In this document: positions 33,880 to 43,826 of the stretch, in pieces | Layout of the letters: each line of letters opens with the position of its first letter | Position numbering within the stretch: the first letter of the stretch is position 1 | NCBI GenBank assembly: GCA_023052935.1 | Contig: CM041297.1 | Location: 3,896,280 to 3,960,279, forward strand | From: Piezodorus guildinii | Taxonomy: Eukaryota; Arthropoda; Insecta; Hemiptera; Pentatomidae | Direction: 5' to 3' | Length of the DNA: 64,000 bases | Notes under the pieces: model-generated | Databases searched by the model: none | Told to the model about the DNA's origin: nothing | Seen by the model: only the letters and a program-made list of their open reading frames with translations | Translations under genes and position numbers: made by a program

Positions 33880-34120
33880 TTATTAATTATTGACATTTAT
33901 AATTTTAAAATGCTGTTTAACTTTTTAAAATTTCCTATAAAAAAAAAAAGGGGGGGAAACTAACTACTCAAGGTTTTTTTTTTCTTTAAACAAACATCCT
34001 GTGTGTAGTGAATTTTTTTTTTTTTTTAATGAAGACTACTTTAGGCACGTCATGCGATTTTTGACAGAGATAAAAACTCCGATTTCAGGTGACGTTTGAT
34101 TTCGCGTTACCAACATGCTC
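33880..34120. other. AT-rich spacer
   Basis: Poly(A/T) runs; no feature recognised before the NRF1-like palindrome. Confidence 0.5.
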
Positions 34121-34123
34121 TGG

Positions 34124-34140
34124 ACTGGCGCATGCGCAGC
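34124..34140. promoter_or_regulatory. NRF1-like palindrome
   Basis: TGGCGCATGCGCAGCGG contains the perfect palindrome GCGCATGCGC, which matches the NRF1/Ewg-type binding motif. It directly precedes a SINE-1 insertion, so any associated gene start may have been displaced. Confidence 0.3.
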
Positions 34141-34432
34141 GGTTTGTTTGTTTATTTATTTAACGTCACTTTATGCTACTGTGGCTAATCGGACGATGGT
34201 ACAGTGGGAGTCCTAAATTTTGCCTGTCCAGGTTTTATTAGGATAGGGATCTTTAACGAGTACCTGACATCGCACAGGCTCGGGACCACCTTTTAACGTC
34301 CCCTCCTAAGGACGGCATAACTAAGGATTTTTTACTCCCATTAAAAAATCCTAGGACCACCTGCGGGTTTGAACCCGTGACCTTTGGCATAGAAGGCTGT
34401 TATGCTAGCCACCCAGCTACAAGTGATCCCAA
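34141..34432 (-). mobile_element. SINE-1, full length
   Basis: Complete antisense copy from (GTTT)n tail to head (CCACCCAGCTACAAGTGATC) with intact box B (antisense GGGTTTGAACCC). Close to consensus. Confidence 0.9.
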
Positions 34433-34860
34433 TTCGATACTTCAACTGACTTAAAACTTGACTTAAAATCCTTGGTAAAATCCTCAACGCTCAAAGTCCA
34501 AAAAAAAACCTTTATGTCTTATGATTTACCGATAACATGCGATTATATTTCTATTACAAACTCTTTTCCCACTTGGTTTATATTTTTCTCCTCGGTCCTA
34601 ATCTAGAGTTGTTGCTGAATTTTTAACAGTGGATAGTAAGGAAAAAGGGTTGAGCATGATCTCGACCATATCACTTCCTTGCTGAACCGTTAGCCGGGAA
34701 ACAGTCAGAATAACTAATATATAGTTTTTTTTTCAGTCAAATGAATAATTTTTTCAATCAGTTTCATAATTTCTTCCACCGCTTTCTCACAGTTAATTGC
34801 TAGACACATACACATGCTATCATTAACTACATATTTTCATTTAATCTTGTTCTGTATTCA

Positions 34861-34892
<32 letters not shown>

Positions 34893-35799
34893 CTTTATTT
34901 ATTTATCCACACCTGTCTGGATTTATTTAACCTTTTGTCTTCCTTCAAAACGAATAAATCTTTCGCAGCGGTTTGTGTATACCTGTCCACAAGAGATAGT
35001 ATATCGAATTCTATTCTTATATAGATATTCTTAATTGTCTGAATTTCCATGATACAGATGGCAGGTCCATAAAAAAGAAATGTGCTAGGTGTACCACCAA
35101 CTCATACAGCCTACAGTCACATTCAGATTATGATGGCATAATTCAAGATGATATATCTCTACAGTGTGTTGATGGTTTATAATTAAATTAAACAATAATA
35201 ACAGGTAGGTAGGTAAGGTGTTTTAGGGCGATAAATTTCTAGATTATTACGCCGACAATAATAACAAAACATGCATTCTCAACATAATCTTTTTGTACAA
35301 ACGTACTCTTCTTTCCAAAAAAAAAAATCCAATTGAGAATTTAAAACAAGTTTTCACTTCTATTGGCAGTCCCTGTTTGGTCTGACCGTCATTATGAAAA
35401 ATGATTGGGACTAGACCAAGTGGCAGCTAGATCAAGTGGACTGTATTGAATGATTGAAAAGAAAAACTTTTAGTATTAAATATTGATGTATTTGAACAAT
35501 TGGGTTAGGTTATAGATTAAATTTAGGTGGGCTTCATATTTACATGTTGATATTCGTCTTCTCAGTTCATCTCTTCTTTCTTCGCCTCCCCGTCCAGCCT
35601 AGGGTGACCTTTTCTTCCTCATCTCCATTCTTATTGGAACGTACTCGGAAAAGAAGAAGGAAGATGGTGTTTAGCGTGCTCGCTTCTGCTGTACTTCGGC
35701 TTCTCTTCTTAACATATGTTTTTAATAACTAAATATGGCCGCTTGTTACACATTATTAAATTGAGCGTACATGTTACGGGAACAGTCCCTATGACTGAA
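34433..35799. other. Unassigned region with a weak exon candidate
   Basis: Mostly AT-rich, with a T-run at 34859-34888. A plus-strand frame at ~35000-35181 is open to a TAA and reads NFHDTDGRSIKKKCARCTTN; it is not recognised and may be chance. The TAGGTAGGTAAGG stretch near 35204 is a short direct repeat. Confidence 0.3.
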
Positions 35800-36582
35800 T
35801 TTTTAATATTTTTTTTTTTTCGCTTCATATTTTACATTCGGAATTTCGTCTTTTGACATGTCGTTTATAAGTCTGTTGTGGTTCCCTAACTATTGGCTAT
35901 AAACAGAATGGCGAATAGAGTTTTGTTTGTTTGTTTATTTATTTAACGTCACTTTATGCTACTATGGCTAATCGGACAATGCTACAGTAGGAGTCCTAAA
36001 TTTTGCCTATCCAGGTTTTATTAGGATAGGGATCTTTAACGAGTACCTGACATCGCACAGGCTCGGGACCACCTTTTAACGTCCCCTCCGAAGACGGCGT
36101 AACTAAGGATTTTTTACTCCCATTAAAAAATACTAGGACCACCTGCGGGTTTGAACCCGTGACCTAGAGTTTTGTTATTTACGTACCAAGGATCTGTTGT
36201 TATGATTCTTGAAATATTTGATTGAAATGATAGCAGTTTATGTATATGAGTCTTTTTTGCTGATCCATAAGTCTGCGAAGCGTAAGTCCATGGGTTTAAT
36301 TAGATATGTATATCCAAATATATGTATTCAGTTTCTGTCGAATTTTTAGTTTTATGATTTAGAAAGAAGAGACTATAGTAAATTTATTTGCTAGCTCTGA
36401 GTTTTCCTTTCATCTTGGCATGTGAGCCCCAAGTCATCCTTTTAGCCCTAAGAAATTTGGTTTTAGCCGATAAAAATTGTTGGGTAAGTTATTTTTCGTT
36501 GTTAAAACGTTAAATGTTTTGACTTGTCATGATATGATCGAATATTCCAAAGAAGGTACCGTTTTGGGGGGAGCATTAAGTG
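35800..36582 (-). mobile_element. Decayed Jockey-type LINE 3' fragment, carrying a SINE-1
   Basis: Matches the fragments at 2690-3530 and 38680-39784 (GTTGTTATGATTCTTGAAAT, GAGTCTTTTTTGCTGATCC, TGTATTCAGTTTCTGTC). Interrupted at 35928-36164 by SINE-1. No intact frame. Confidence 0.65.
35928..36164 (-). mobile_element. SINE-1 with 12-bp target duplication
   Basis: Flanked by TAGAGTTTTGTT at 35916-35927 and 36165-36176, a target duplication typical of LINE-driven insertion. The head is truncated just after the box-B region (ends ACCCGTGACC). Confidence 0.88.
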
Positions 36583-37167
36583 ATTTTGTTTATACATTTT
36601 ACGTCACTTTATACTAGGGGTGGGCATAATCGAATGACGATTATCGGTTCATTCTATTATTTCAATCATTCGAATTAATCGATTATCGGATTAATCGGTT
36701 ATCGAGGGATTATAAGGAGCTGAGATAATCGAACAACCTTTTTTTTTTTTTTCATCACATAAATTATATGCATATGTCCACTCTTAACCATTATAGAAAC
36801 GGGAATTGTGTCATATCGTCTCTCAGAATGCATATTAATCATTCGATCATTCGATTATTTAAATAATCGAAGTCCGATCATTCGATTATGCCTACCCCTA
36901 CTTTATACTACTTTGGCTAATCGGATGGTACTATTGCGAGAGTCCTAATTTTTTTCTATTCAGGTTTAATTAGGATAGGGATCTTTAACTAGTACTAACA
37001 TCGTACAGGTTCGTAATTACCATGTCACGTCGCCTCCGAAGGATTGACTAAACAAGGATTATTAACTTACTCCCTTTAAAAAATCCTAGTTTCATCTACG
37101 GGGTTTGAACCCACGACCACGAGCATAGAAGGCTGTTATGTTAGCCACTACACCACTGGTGCCCCCC
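36583..37167 (-). mobile_element. SINE-1 copy split by a hAT MITE
   Basis: SINE-1 text before 36614 (ACATTTTACGTCACTTTATA) resumes after 36901 (ACTACTTTGGCTAATCGGAT) and runs to the head at CCACTACACCACTGGTG. Confidence 0.88.
36615..36900. mobile_element. hAT-type MITE, 286 bp
   Basis: Terminal inverted repeats TAGGGGTGGGCATAATCGAA and its near-complement at the right end (TTCGATTATGCCTACCCCTA). The 8-bp duplication CTTTATAC lies at 36607-36614 and 36901-36908. The interior holds further ATTCGATTAT inverted motifs and no ORF. TIR form and 8-bp TSD are diagnostic of the hAT superfamily. Confidence 0.93.
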
Positions 37168-37460
37168 ACGTAGCCCACGCTTTAAATTACATTGTGATAG
37201 CTAGGTAGGACGCCGAACGCTGTAAGGTTACTCTTTATGTGGTGCCTATTTTGACTAAAACCGCGATTCAATGTGTTTTGAGTTTTGTATAAGTGATATA
37301 ATTCAATAACTCAGTTATTTTTGAAGCGCAAAAATTGATAAGTTTTTTTTTTTTTAATAAACCGCGAATAATTATAAAAAAGAGAAAGACAAAATTGAAA
37401 TTTTTATCTCAGTTTTTTTTACGAAAAATGAATAATGAAAAAATAATAAATGCTTTTGAT
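37168..37460. other. Gap with no recognised feature
   Basis: AT-rich; no ORF or shared repeat. Confidence 0.5.
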
Positions 37461-37699
37461 TTATTTGTATGTTTATTTAACTAACGTCACTTTATGCTAC
37501 TGTGGCTAATCAGACGATGCTACAGTGGGATTCCTAAATTTTGCCTATCCGGGTTTTATTAGGATAGGGATCTTTAACGAGTACCTGACATGGCACAGGC
37601 TCGGGACAACCTTTTAACGTCCCCTCCGAAGGACGGCATAACTAAGGATTTTTTATTCCCATTAAAAAATCCTAGGACCACATGCGGGTTTGAACCCGC
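37461..37699 (-). mobile_element. SINE-1 copy, head truncated
   Basis: Antisense copy close to consensus, ending within box B (GGTTTGAACCCG). It forms an inverted pair with the next copy. Confidence 0.85.
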
Positions 37700-37831
37700 T
37701 TTTGATTTATTATTTTCAATAATGAACCTTTTAATCAACCAAAAAAACAAAAACAAAATTACCTCCCCTCCTCAAAATTTGAGAACTTTTGTTTCAAGAT
37801 GCGTAGAATCCGAATAACGTATATTTAAAAA

Positions 37832-38025
37832 AATAATCCTTAGTTATGTTGTCCTTCGGAGGGGACGTTAAAAGGTGGTCCCCAGCCTGTGCGATGTCAG
37901 GTACTCGTTAAAGATCCCTATCCTAATAAAACCTGGATAGGCAAAATTTAGGACTCCCACTGTAGCATCGTCCGATTAGCCACAGCATCATAAAGGGACG
38001 TTAAGTAAATAAACAAACAAACGAA
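37832..38025 (+). mobile_element. SINE-1 copy, head missing
   Basis: Sense copy from AATCCTTAGTTATG through CCTGGATAGGCAAAATTTAG to TTAAGTAAATAAACAAACAA. Only ~130 bp separate it from the antisense copy. Confidence 0.85.
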
Positions 38026-38916
38026 TATTAAAAAAAAAATCCATTTCTTCTATTAAATAAATAAATACCAGCATGTTTTTTCTGCTATTGCATAGAGAAT
38101 AAAATTGTCTACAAATTAAAAAAAAAAAAATCATTAAAATTGGTTCAGAAATAGCAGAGATTTAGCGTTTTTAAATCAGCAATAGTGACATGCCATTATC
38201 CTTTGAATTATTGCTTTTCATATTAGTTAATTGCCAATCAACAGCCATATAAACAGTTATACCCTAATATTGTTATTTGGAAATAATAAACCATTGTGTA
38301 ATAATTTGCAGCGTTTTTTACTTTCACTTACCTATATATGAACTATATAGTAAGGGAAGTATTGCGACCGTGAAAATTTTCGAATTCCAGTTTTCGACGG
38401 AAATACATCTTTTAGGGTCCCCTGAGTCCAAATAACCTAAGTCCAAATAACCAAGTCCCGAAAAAAGGTCTGTGTGTGTGTGGTGTGTGAGTGTGGTAAC
38501 TCCCGGGCGAAAACGAAATATATTACGAAACTGAAATTTCATATTTAAGACAACTATACGCCCGAGATGTTATAGCTACTTTTTCATAAAAATCAGCTTG
38601 CCACAAGAGGCATTGATTGTTTTAGATAATAATATAATAGAATTTTTAATAAAACACATGTTTCTATTAAAATTTAATTTTTTTTTTCACTTAATATTTT
38701 ATTTACACCTGTAAAAAAATTACAATCAACAAATGTGCTAAAATCTAAGTAAACATGGCGTGGGCAGGCATGAGGAGACTCAGGTCAGGAGGTCCCTCAT
38801 CCAACTCCTTTTCAGCCTACGCCGAGTTATGGATGGTATGTCGGTTGTAGCCATGTTTTGCACAAGTTTGTTGATGTGTCCATTTAGTTTGTCGTGAAAT
38901 CATTTGTAAGTCCGCA

Positions 38917-39128
38917 GGTGGTTTAGGATTTTTTAATGGGAGTAAAAAACCCTTAGTTATGCCGTCTTTCGGAGGAGACGTTAAAAGGTGGTCCCGAGCC
39001 TGTGCGATGTCAGGTACTCGTTAAAGATCCCTATCCTAATAAAACCTGGATAGGCAAAATTTAGGACTCCCACTGTAGCATCGTCCGATTAGCCATAGTA
39101 GCATAAAGTGACGTTAAATAAATAAACA
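38917..39128 (+). mobile_element. SINE-1 copy within the Jockey fragment
   Basis: Sense copy from the GGTTTAGGATTTTTTAATGG region to TTAAATAAATAAACACAAAC; the head is missing. Confidence 0.85.
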
Positions 39129-39720
39129 CAAACATTTGTAAGTCGATCGAATGTGGTTTGTTTTAGTTGGAATACGTAAATCAGCATGAAGGGTATCGTT
39201 TGACACATATGGTGGTGAGTTCGTTGCCAGTCTTAAAAATTGCGATTGAAATGTTTGTATTTTTCGTATGTGTGTCTTTTTAGCAGGTCCGTATATTCGG
39301 CAAGCGTAAGTCCATATTGGTTTTAATAAATAAGTGTATTCGTTAAGTTTCTGTATGATGGATAATTTAGAATGAAGTATCGAATACAATAGTCTCAGTC
39401 GAAAATTTAGAGTTTTAAGTTTAGTCTTGACGTGTGGGCCCCATGTCAACCTTTTGTCAAAAATAAGTCCTAAGTACGTTACTGTGTTTGATTGTAGTAT
39501 CTGGTGATTGTCTACGTAAACTGGAGGGCAGATTCCATGTCTAAGTGTAAATATAACATGTAGTGATTTGTCATGGTTAATCTTTAATTTCCATTTCCTA
39601 CACCAGTTTTGTACATTGTCTAAGTGATGTTGTGAAGTCATACTGGCCTGTGTAGGGTCTGAGTTTTTAGTAATAATTGCGGTGTCGTCGGCGTATGTCG
39701 CAGTTAGGATGTTTTCGTTT
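39114..39720 (-). pseudogene. Jockey RT C-terminal fragment
   Basis: Upstream of the ATG the frame gives ATYADDTAII (RT motif C). The 175-residue ORF (39641-39114) continues with NWCRKWKLKINHDKSLHVIF, TYLGLIFDKRLTWGPHV and PIWTYACRIYG, the RT thumb and connection of Jockey elements. It corresponds to the second half of the 722-residue frame at 43998-46166. The tail of the ORF runs into the SINE-1 at 39128. Endonuclease and RT motifs A and B are absent. Confidence 0.8.
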
Positions 39721-39904
39721 GTCGGTAAGTCATATGTGTATATTAAGTACAGAAGTGGGGCCAGGATAGAACCTTGGAGAACTTTAAAATTTAATTAAAT
39801 TAATTCTTTAACAATTTATTTTTATCTCTACATGTATTTAAAAATCCTTTAATTCATTTTAACCTCGAAAGTCGTGTTTTGCCCGCACCAGATTTTTTAT
39901 TTTA

Positions 39905-40560
39905 AAAGTAGTATTTGTTTTACACTATAAAGCATAAGAGCTTATATTAAGACGAATGGGTGGCTTTTAGTTAAAGCTCCGATTCTAAATTGAAAGTATT
40001 TTAACAGAAGGGTAAAGTTAACAAAAGTCTTAAAGATGATTTTACCTCTGTTTATCGGACACATTGATGCCCGTTTTAAGAGGTCTAACTTATGTTTTTC
40101 TCTCTTTTATTAAAGGAAGACATTAACTTTTTTCTTCGTTCTTCTCCATTTAAGGGGATATTATTAACTTTAATTTGTTTTTCACAGTTTTGGATTGTTA
40201 GATGAATGGCTATCTGTCATAGCATTAGCGCCGTCAGAGCGATATCTGCCTTATTAAGAGTTCAAAAGCTTTGGCTCACCCCCTCACCGTTTTTTGTTCC
40301 TCACCAACAGATGGTTCGAGATCCACTCGATAAATCAAACTCCAGAAATAAAGAGATCCCGACGAGCTATTTAAGTATGAAATAGTTTTTTAGTAATAAT
40401 TAGTGTTGTGATTTGTGGAGCGTCATAGGCTGATGGATCTGGTCTAGGACGATCCTTCATACTGTCCATTAGCTGCTACAAATGATCTCATCCACTTATG
40501 GATTGCTTCAGTTTTTTCTTTGATCTACTTAAAATAGAAAGTTAAGTAATTTTTTAAAAA
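39905..40560. other. Unassigned stretch
   Basis: No repeat block recognised. A minus-strand frame at ~40400-40530, bounded by an acceptor-like TTTTAAGTAG, reads EKTEAIHKWMRSFVAANGQY before a stop. It is short and unrecognised. Confidence 0.3.
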
Positions 40561-40575
40561 TATTACATTATATAT

Positions 40576-40577
40576 AT

Positions 40578-40648
<71 letters not shown>

Positions 40649-40649
40649 G
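40576..40649. repeat. (TA)n microsatellite
   Basis: Long alternating TA run with one irregularity. Confidence 0.95.
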
Positions 40650-40664
40650 TTGCATAAATAAAAT

Positions 40665-41516
40665 TGTTCATTGTGAAGTGACATTCACATGAAATGTCCA
40701 TTTTTAAAGTTTCTGAAATACATAAACGATTTTGCAGGTCTCTGTTGTTTTCTTCCGAATGTTAAACATATTTAAAGTAAACAGTTACTAATCCTCTACC
40801 TTTGTATTATAAACATTAGCTTACCAATCAATTACCCACTTTCTAGTATACCTCTAAATATGAACATGGAAACACTTGATTTTCGAGTAATATTGTTCTA
40901 CGAGTTTAGACTAGGCCATTCAGCAGCTGAGGCCGCTAGAAAATATTTGCAAGGCGTTTGGGAAAGGGAGTGTTAATGAACGGACCATTCGCCGTTGGTT
41001 TGCCAGGTTTTCAGCTGGAGAAACCCCTACCAAACAATTAAAGGACTCTCAGCACAACTAAATGCAAGTAAATCTACCTTTTCCAGACATTTAAAGTGTA
41101 TTGGGAAAGTAAAAAAGCTCGATACATGGGTACCTCATGATCTCACTGAGCGGCAGCAAGACCCCATGTTTCAAAACATACCGTGCAAAAATTGAAAGAA
41201 CTGGGCTATGAAGTTCTTTCGCACCCACCATATTCTCCCGACTTGTCTCCAACAGATTACCACATGTTCAGGGATTTGACAACTTCGTAAAAAGGAAAAC
41301 TGAAAATGATGATCAAGTGAAAAGTGCGTTTTCAGATTTTGTTTCACTTCAAAGCTCAGAGTTTTTCAGTTCGGGGATAAAAAAGTTGGTGTCACGTTGG
41401 AAAAATGTGTAGAAAAAGAAGGTAAATACTTCTAATAAAATTATCTTGTTTTCATATCGTATTTTTAATAAAAATCCTTTACCTTGAAAACGGACATTTC
41501 AGGTGACACAACCCAA
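40665..41516 (+). mobile_element. Mariner element, copy 2, internally deleted
   Basis: The right terminal repeat TGACACAACCCAA is followed by TA at 41517-41518; the left end is degenerate. Broken frames give the HTH (MNMETLDFRVILFYEF, ERTIRRWFARFSAG), then KVKKLDTWVPHDLTERQ joined directly to ARPHVS-type text, then the C-terminus (DDQVKSAFSDFVSLQSSEFF). The catalytic core is missing at the same place as in copy 1. Confidence 0.85.
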
Positions 41517-41902
41517 TAGTTGAGGGTGTAGTCAAATAAACACACAATTAAGTATAAACGTAATTTAGTAGTGCCGATTATTATTCGCGACCTCCAGAAT
41601 ACATGACTTATATTGTAGTACTTCCAGATCGTTTCTTCATCTGCATCTAGAGGTTTTTATCTTAATTTTCCTTCTAACTTCTCTGTATACGGATATAAAC
41701 AAGATTTCATTTTATCGTACCAATTTAAGCTTATTTAAGTAATGTTTTTAAATTATATTATTTTATAAAGAAATGGTTCTTAGTTTTTCCTAAAAAGTTT
41801 ATTTTCCACCAGTAATCAGTAGGAGTCAACGTTTCTGGTTTTTTTCCCATCCTCAGGAGTCCTGATACATTGCAGTCCTGACTCAGTTATGTAATGTCCA
41901 TT

Positions 41903-42418
41903 TTACTTTCACTTACTGTATCGTGCAAATTTTTGAATTCCAGTTTTCAACGGAAATACACGTTTTAGGGTCCCCTGAGTCCAAATAACCAAGTCCTAAA
42001 AAAATGTCGGTGTGTCCGTCCGTGTGTGGTAACTCCCGGGCGGAAACGAAAAGTCCTATGAAACTGAAATTTTATATTTAAGACAGCCATACGCCCGAGA
42101 TGTTAGAGCAGCTTTTTCATCAAAATCGGCTTTCTAGAAGAGTCACTTTATTCCATGCAAATTGCACCTTTTTATAATTTTCTCAAAAACGGTTCAGACG
42201 ATTTTGATTAAACTCGCTTTATCGATGTAAAATTCAGTAGGTTTGAATACGATGTAGGTGTCATTCTGATTTAAATAGTCAGACAGGGCTTTAAATGTCG
42301 ATTTTTTTTCTATTTTTTCTTCTGATATGCCTGTAATTTTTTAGCATTGGTAAAGATAGATTAAATATACAATTGAACGAATTTGATAATGAACTAATAG
42401 AGAGCAAACATATTTTTA
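41903..42418 (+). repeat. Repeat A copy, 3'-truncated
   Basis: Begins TTTCACTTACTGTATCGTGC and runs through AATTGAACGAATTTGATAAT, where the next copy starts immediately in the same orientation. Confidence 0.8.
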
Positions 42419-43826
42419 GTTTCACTTACTATACATAGTAAGGGAAAGTATAGCGATCGTAAAAATTTTCGAATTCCAGTTTTCAACGGAAATACACGTT
42501 TTAGGGTCCTCTGAGTCCAAATAACCAAGTCCTGCAAAAAGGTCTGTGTGTGTTTGTGTGCTAACTCCCGGGCGGAAACGGTAAGTCCTATGAAACTGAA
42601 ATTTCATATTTAAGACAACTATACGCCCGAGACGTGACAAAACTTTTTTCATCAAAATGAGCTTATCAGAAGAGGCACCATGCATTTTGCACCTTTTTTC
42701 GATTTTCTCAAAAACGGTTCCGACGATTTTTATTAAACTCGCAATATCGATGTAAAATTTAATGGGCATTAATATCATGTAGGTTTTATTCTGATTAAAA
42801 TGGTCTGACAGGGCTTAAATGCCGATATTTTACATTTTTTTTTCCCTAAAGTACCTTTAATTTTGTAGATTCAATAAAAATAACTAGATTATCTTGTTAA
42901 CGCTGATGAAAAACAGGTTAATATATAAATTGAATAAATTCGATACCCAACTAAAGTAGAAAACTGAAAAAATATTTTTTTAATGCAATTTTTTGTTTTT
43001 GAACATAAGAGCAGTAATATACATGTATGATATACCGTTGGAAAGCTAAAGATTTTAGAAAAAAATATTATCTTATACTTAAGCTTCTAAAAGTTAATAG
43101 AGAGTGATGAAAAGAAGATCAAACTAACTGATTATTTTAGATAATAATATAATAATAAATAAAATAAAATAAACTTTATTCACATATTTACATTTTGAAA
43201 AAATGTTAACAATGATTTTGGATGAGTCATCCTTACAATCAGAAAATATTATGGTATTATTAGAAATAGTATGGATTATGGTCTGAATTTAGAGATGGTA
43301 AAGAGATAAGAGGTGATAAATTGTAAATATTTTTCGTTTGAGCCAAATCGATAATACTAGGTTTGTAATTACGTTGAGTCGGTATATGGGTTGGTTCAGG
43401 CGGACTGTGTAGTTGAATGAGGTTTTTTACTATGAAGTTTAGAACGAATTTACCGTTTTTATTTGTTCTGTTACAGTTCCACTGTGTGTGCTTAGCGTTT
43501 AGGTCTCCAAAGATGATCACTTGTTTATTTAATTTGAATAGTTTAGTCATGTCTGGAATATTTATTTTATTTGGCGGGATGTACACAGATATTACAGTGG
43601 TTGATTAATTGTTAATAATTCTATTAATCGCAACGGCTTCGGTAGACATTAAGTCAGGAACTTGTATAAAAAGGTACTGAACATCGGAACGGACTAAGAG
43701 CATGACGCCCCGACCTGCTCTGCTACGATCTCGTCTATAAATGACATATCCCGGAAGCCAGAAACGATCAGTTTTAGAAAGACGTGTTTCACAAACAGAG
43801 ACCTAAATGGGGTTGATTATGATTTT

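Larger units (their letters stand above)
38680..39784 (-). mobile_element. Jockey-type LINE, 5'-truncated, with 12-bp TSD
   Basis: TAAAATTTAATT occurs at 38668-38679 and 39785-39796. The T-run at the left junction is the poly(A) tail of the minus-strand element. It contains RT C-terminal coding sequence and a SINE-1 at 38917-39128. Confidence 0.85.
38318..39900 (+). repeat. Repeat A copy (forward), interrupted by a Jockey insertion
   Basis: Left end TTTCACTTACCTATATATGA at ~38318; right end GCCCGCACCAGATTTTTTA at ~39897. It has an internal deletion (38590-38600) and is split by the insertion at 38680-39784. Confidence 0.82.

Noticed and set aside
35000..35181. Open frame KKKCARCTTNSYSLQSHSDY to a TAA
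   Set aside because: No start, no identifiable domain; about 60 codons in this base composition can occur by chance.
40400..40530. Minus-strand terminal-exon-like frame EKTEAIHKWMRSFVAANGQY
   Set aside because: Acceptor context is weak, a second overlapping frame is equally open, and no upstream exon was found.
42422..42778. 118-codon minus ORF in Repeat A (and the related ORF at 38324-38542)
   Set aside because: Shared wording such as ISVENWNSKIFT follows from repeat identity; other copies break the frame and no protein family is recognised.
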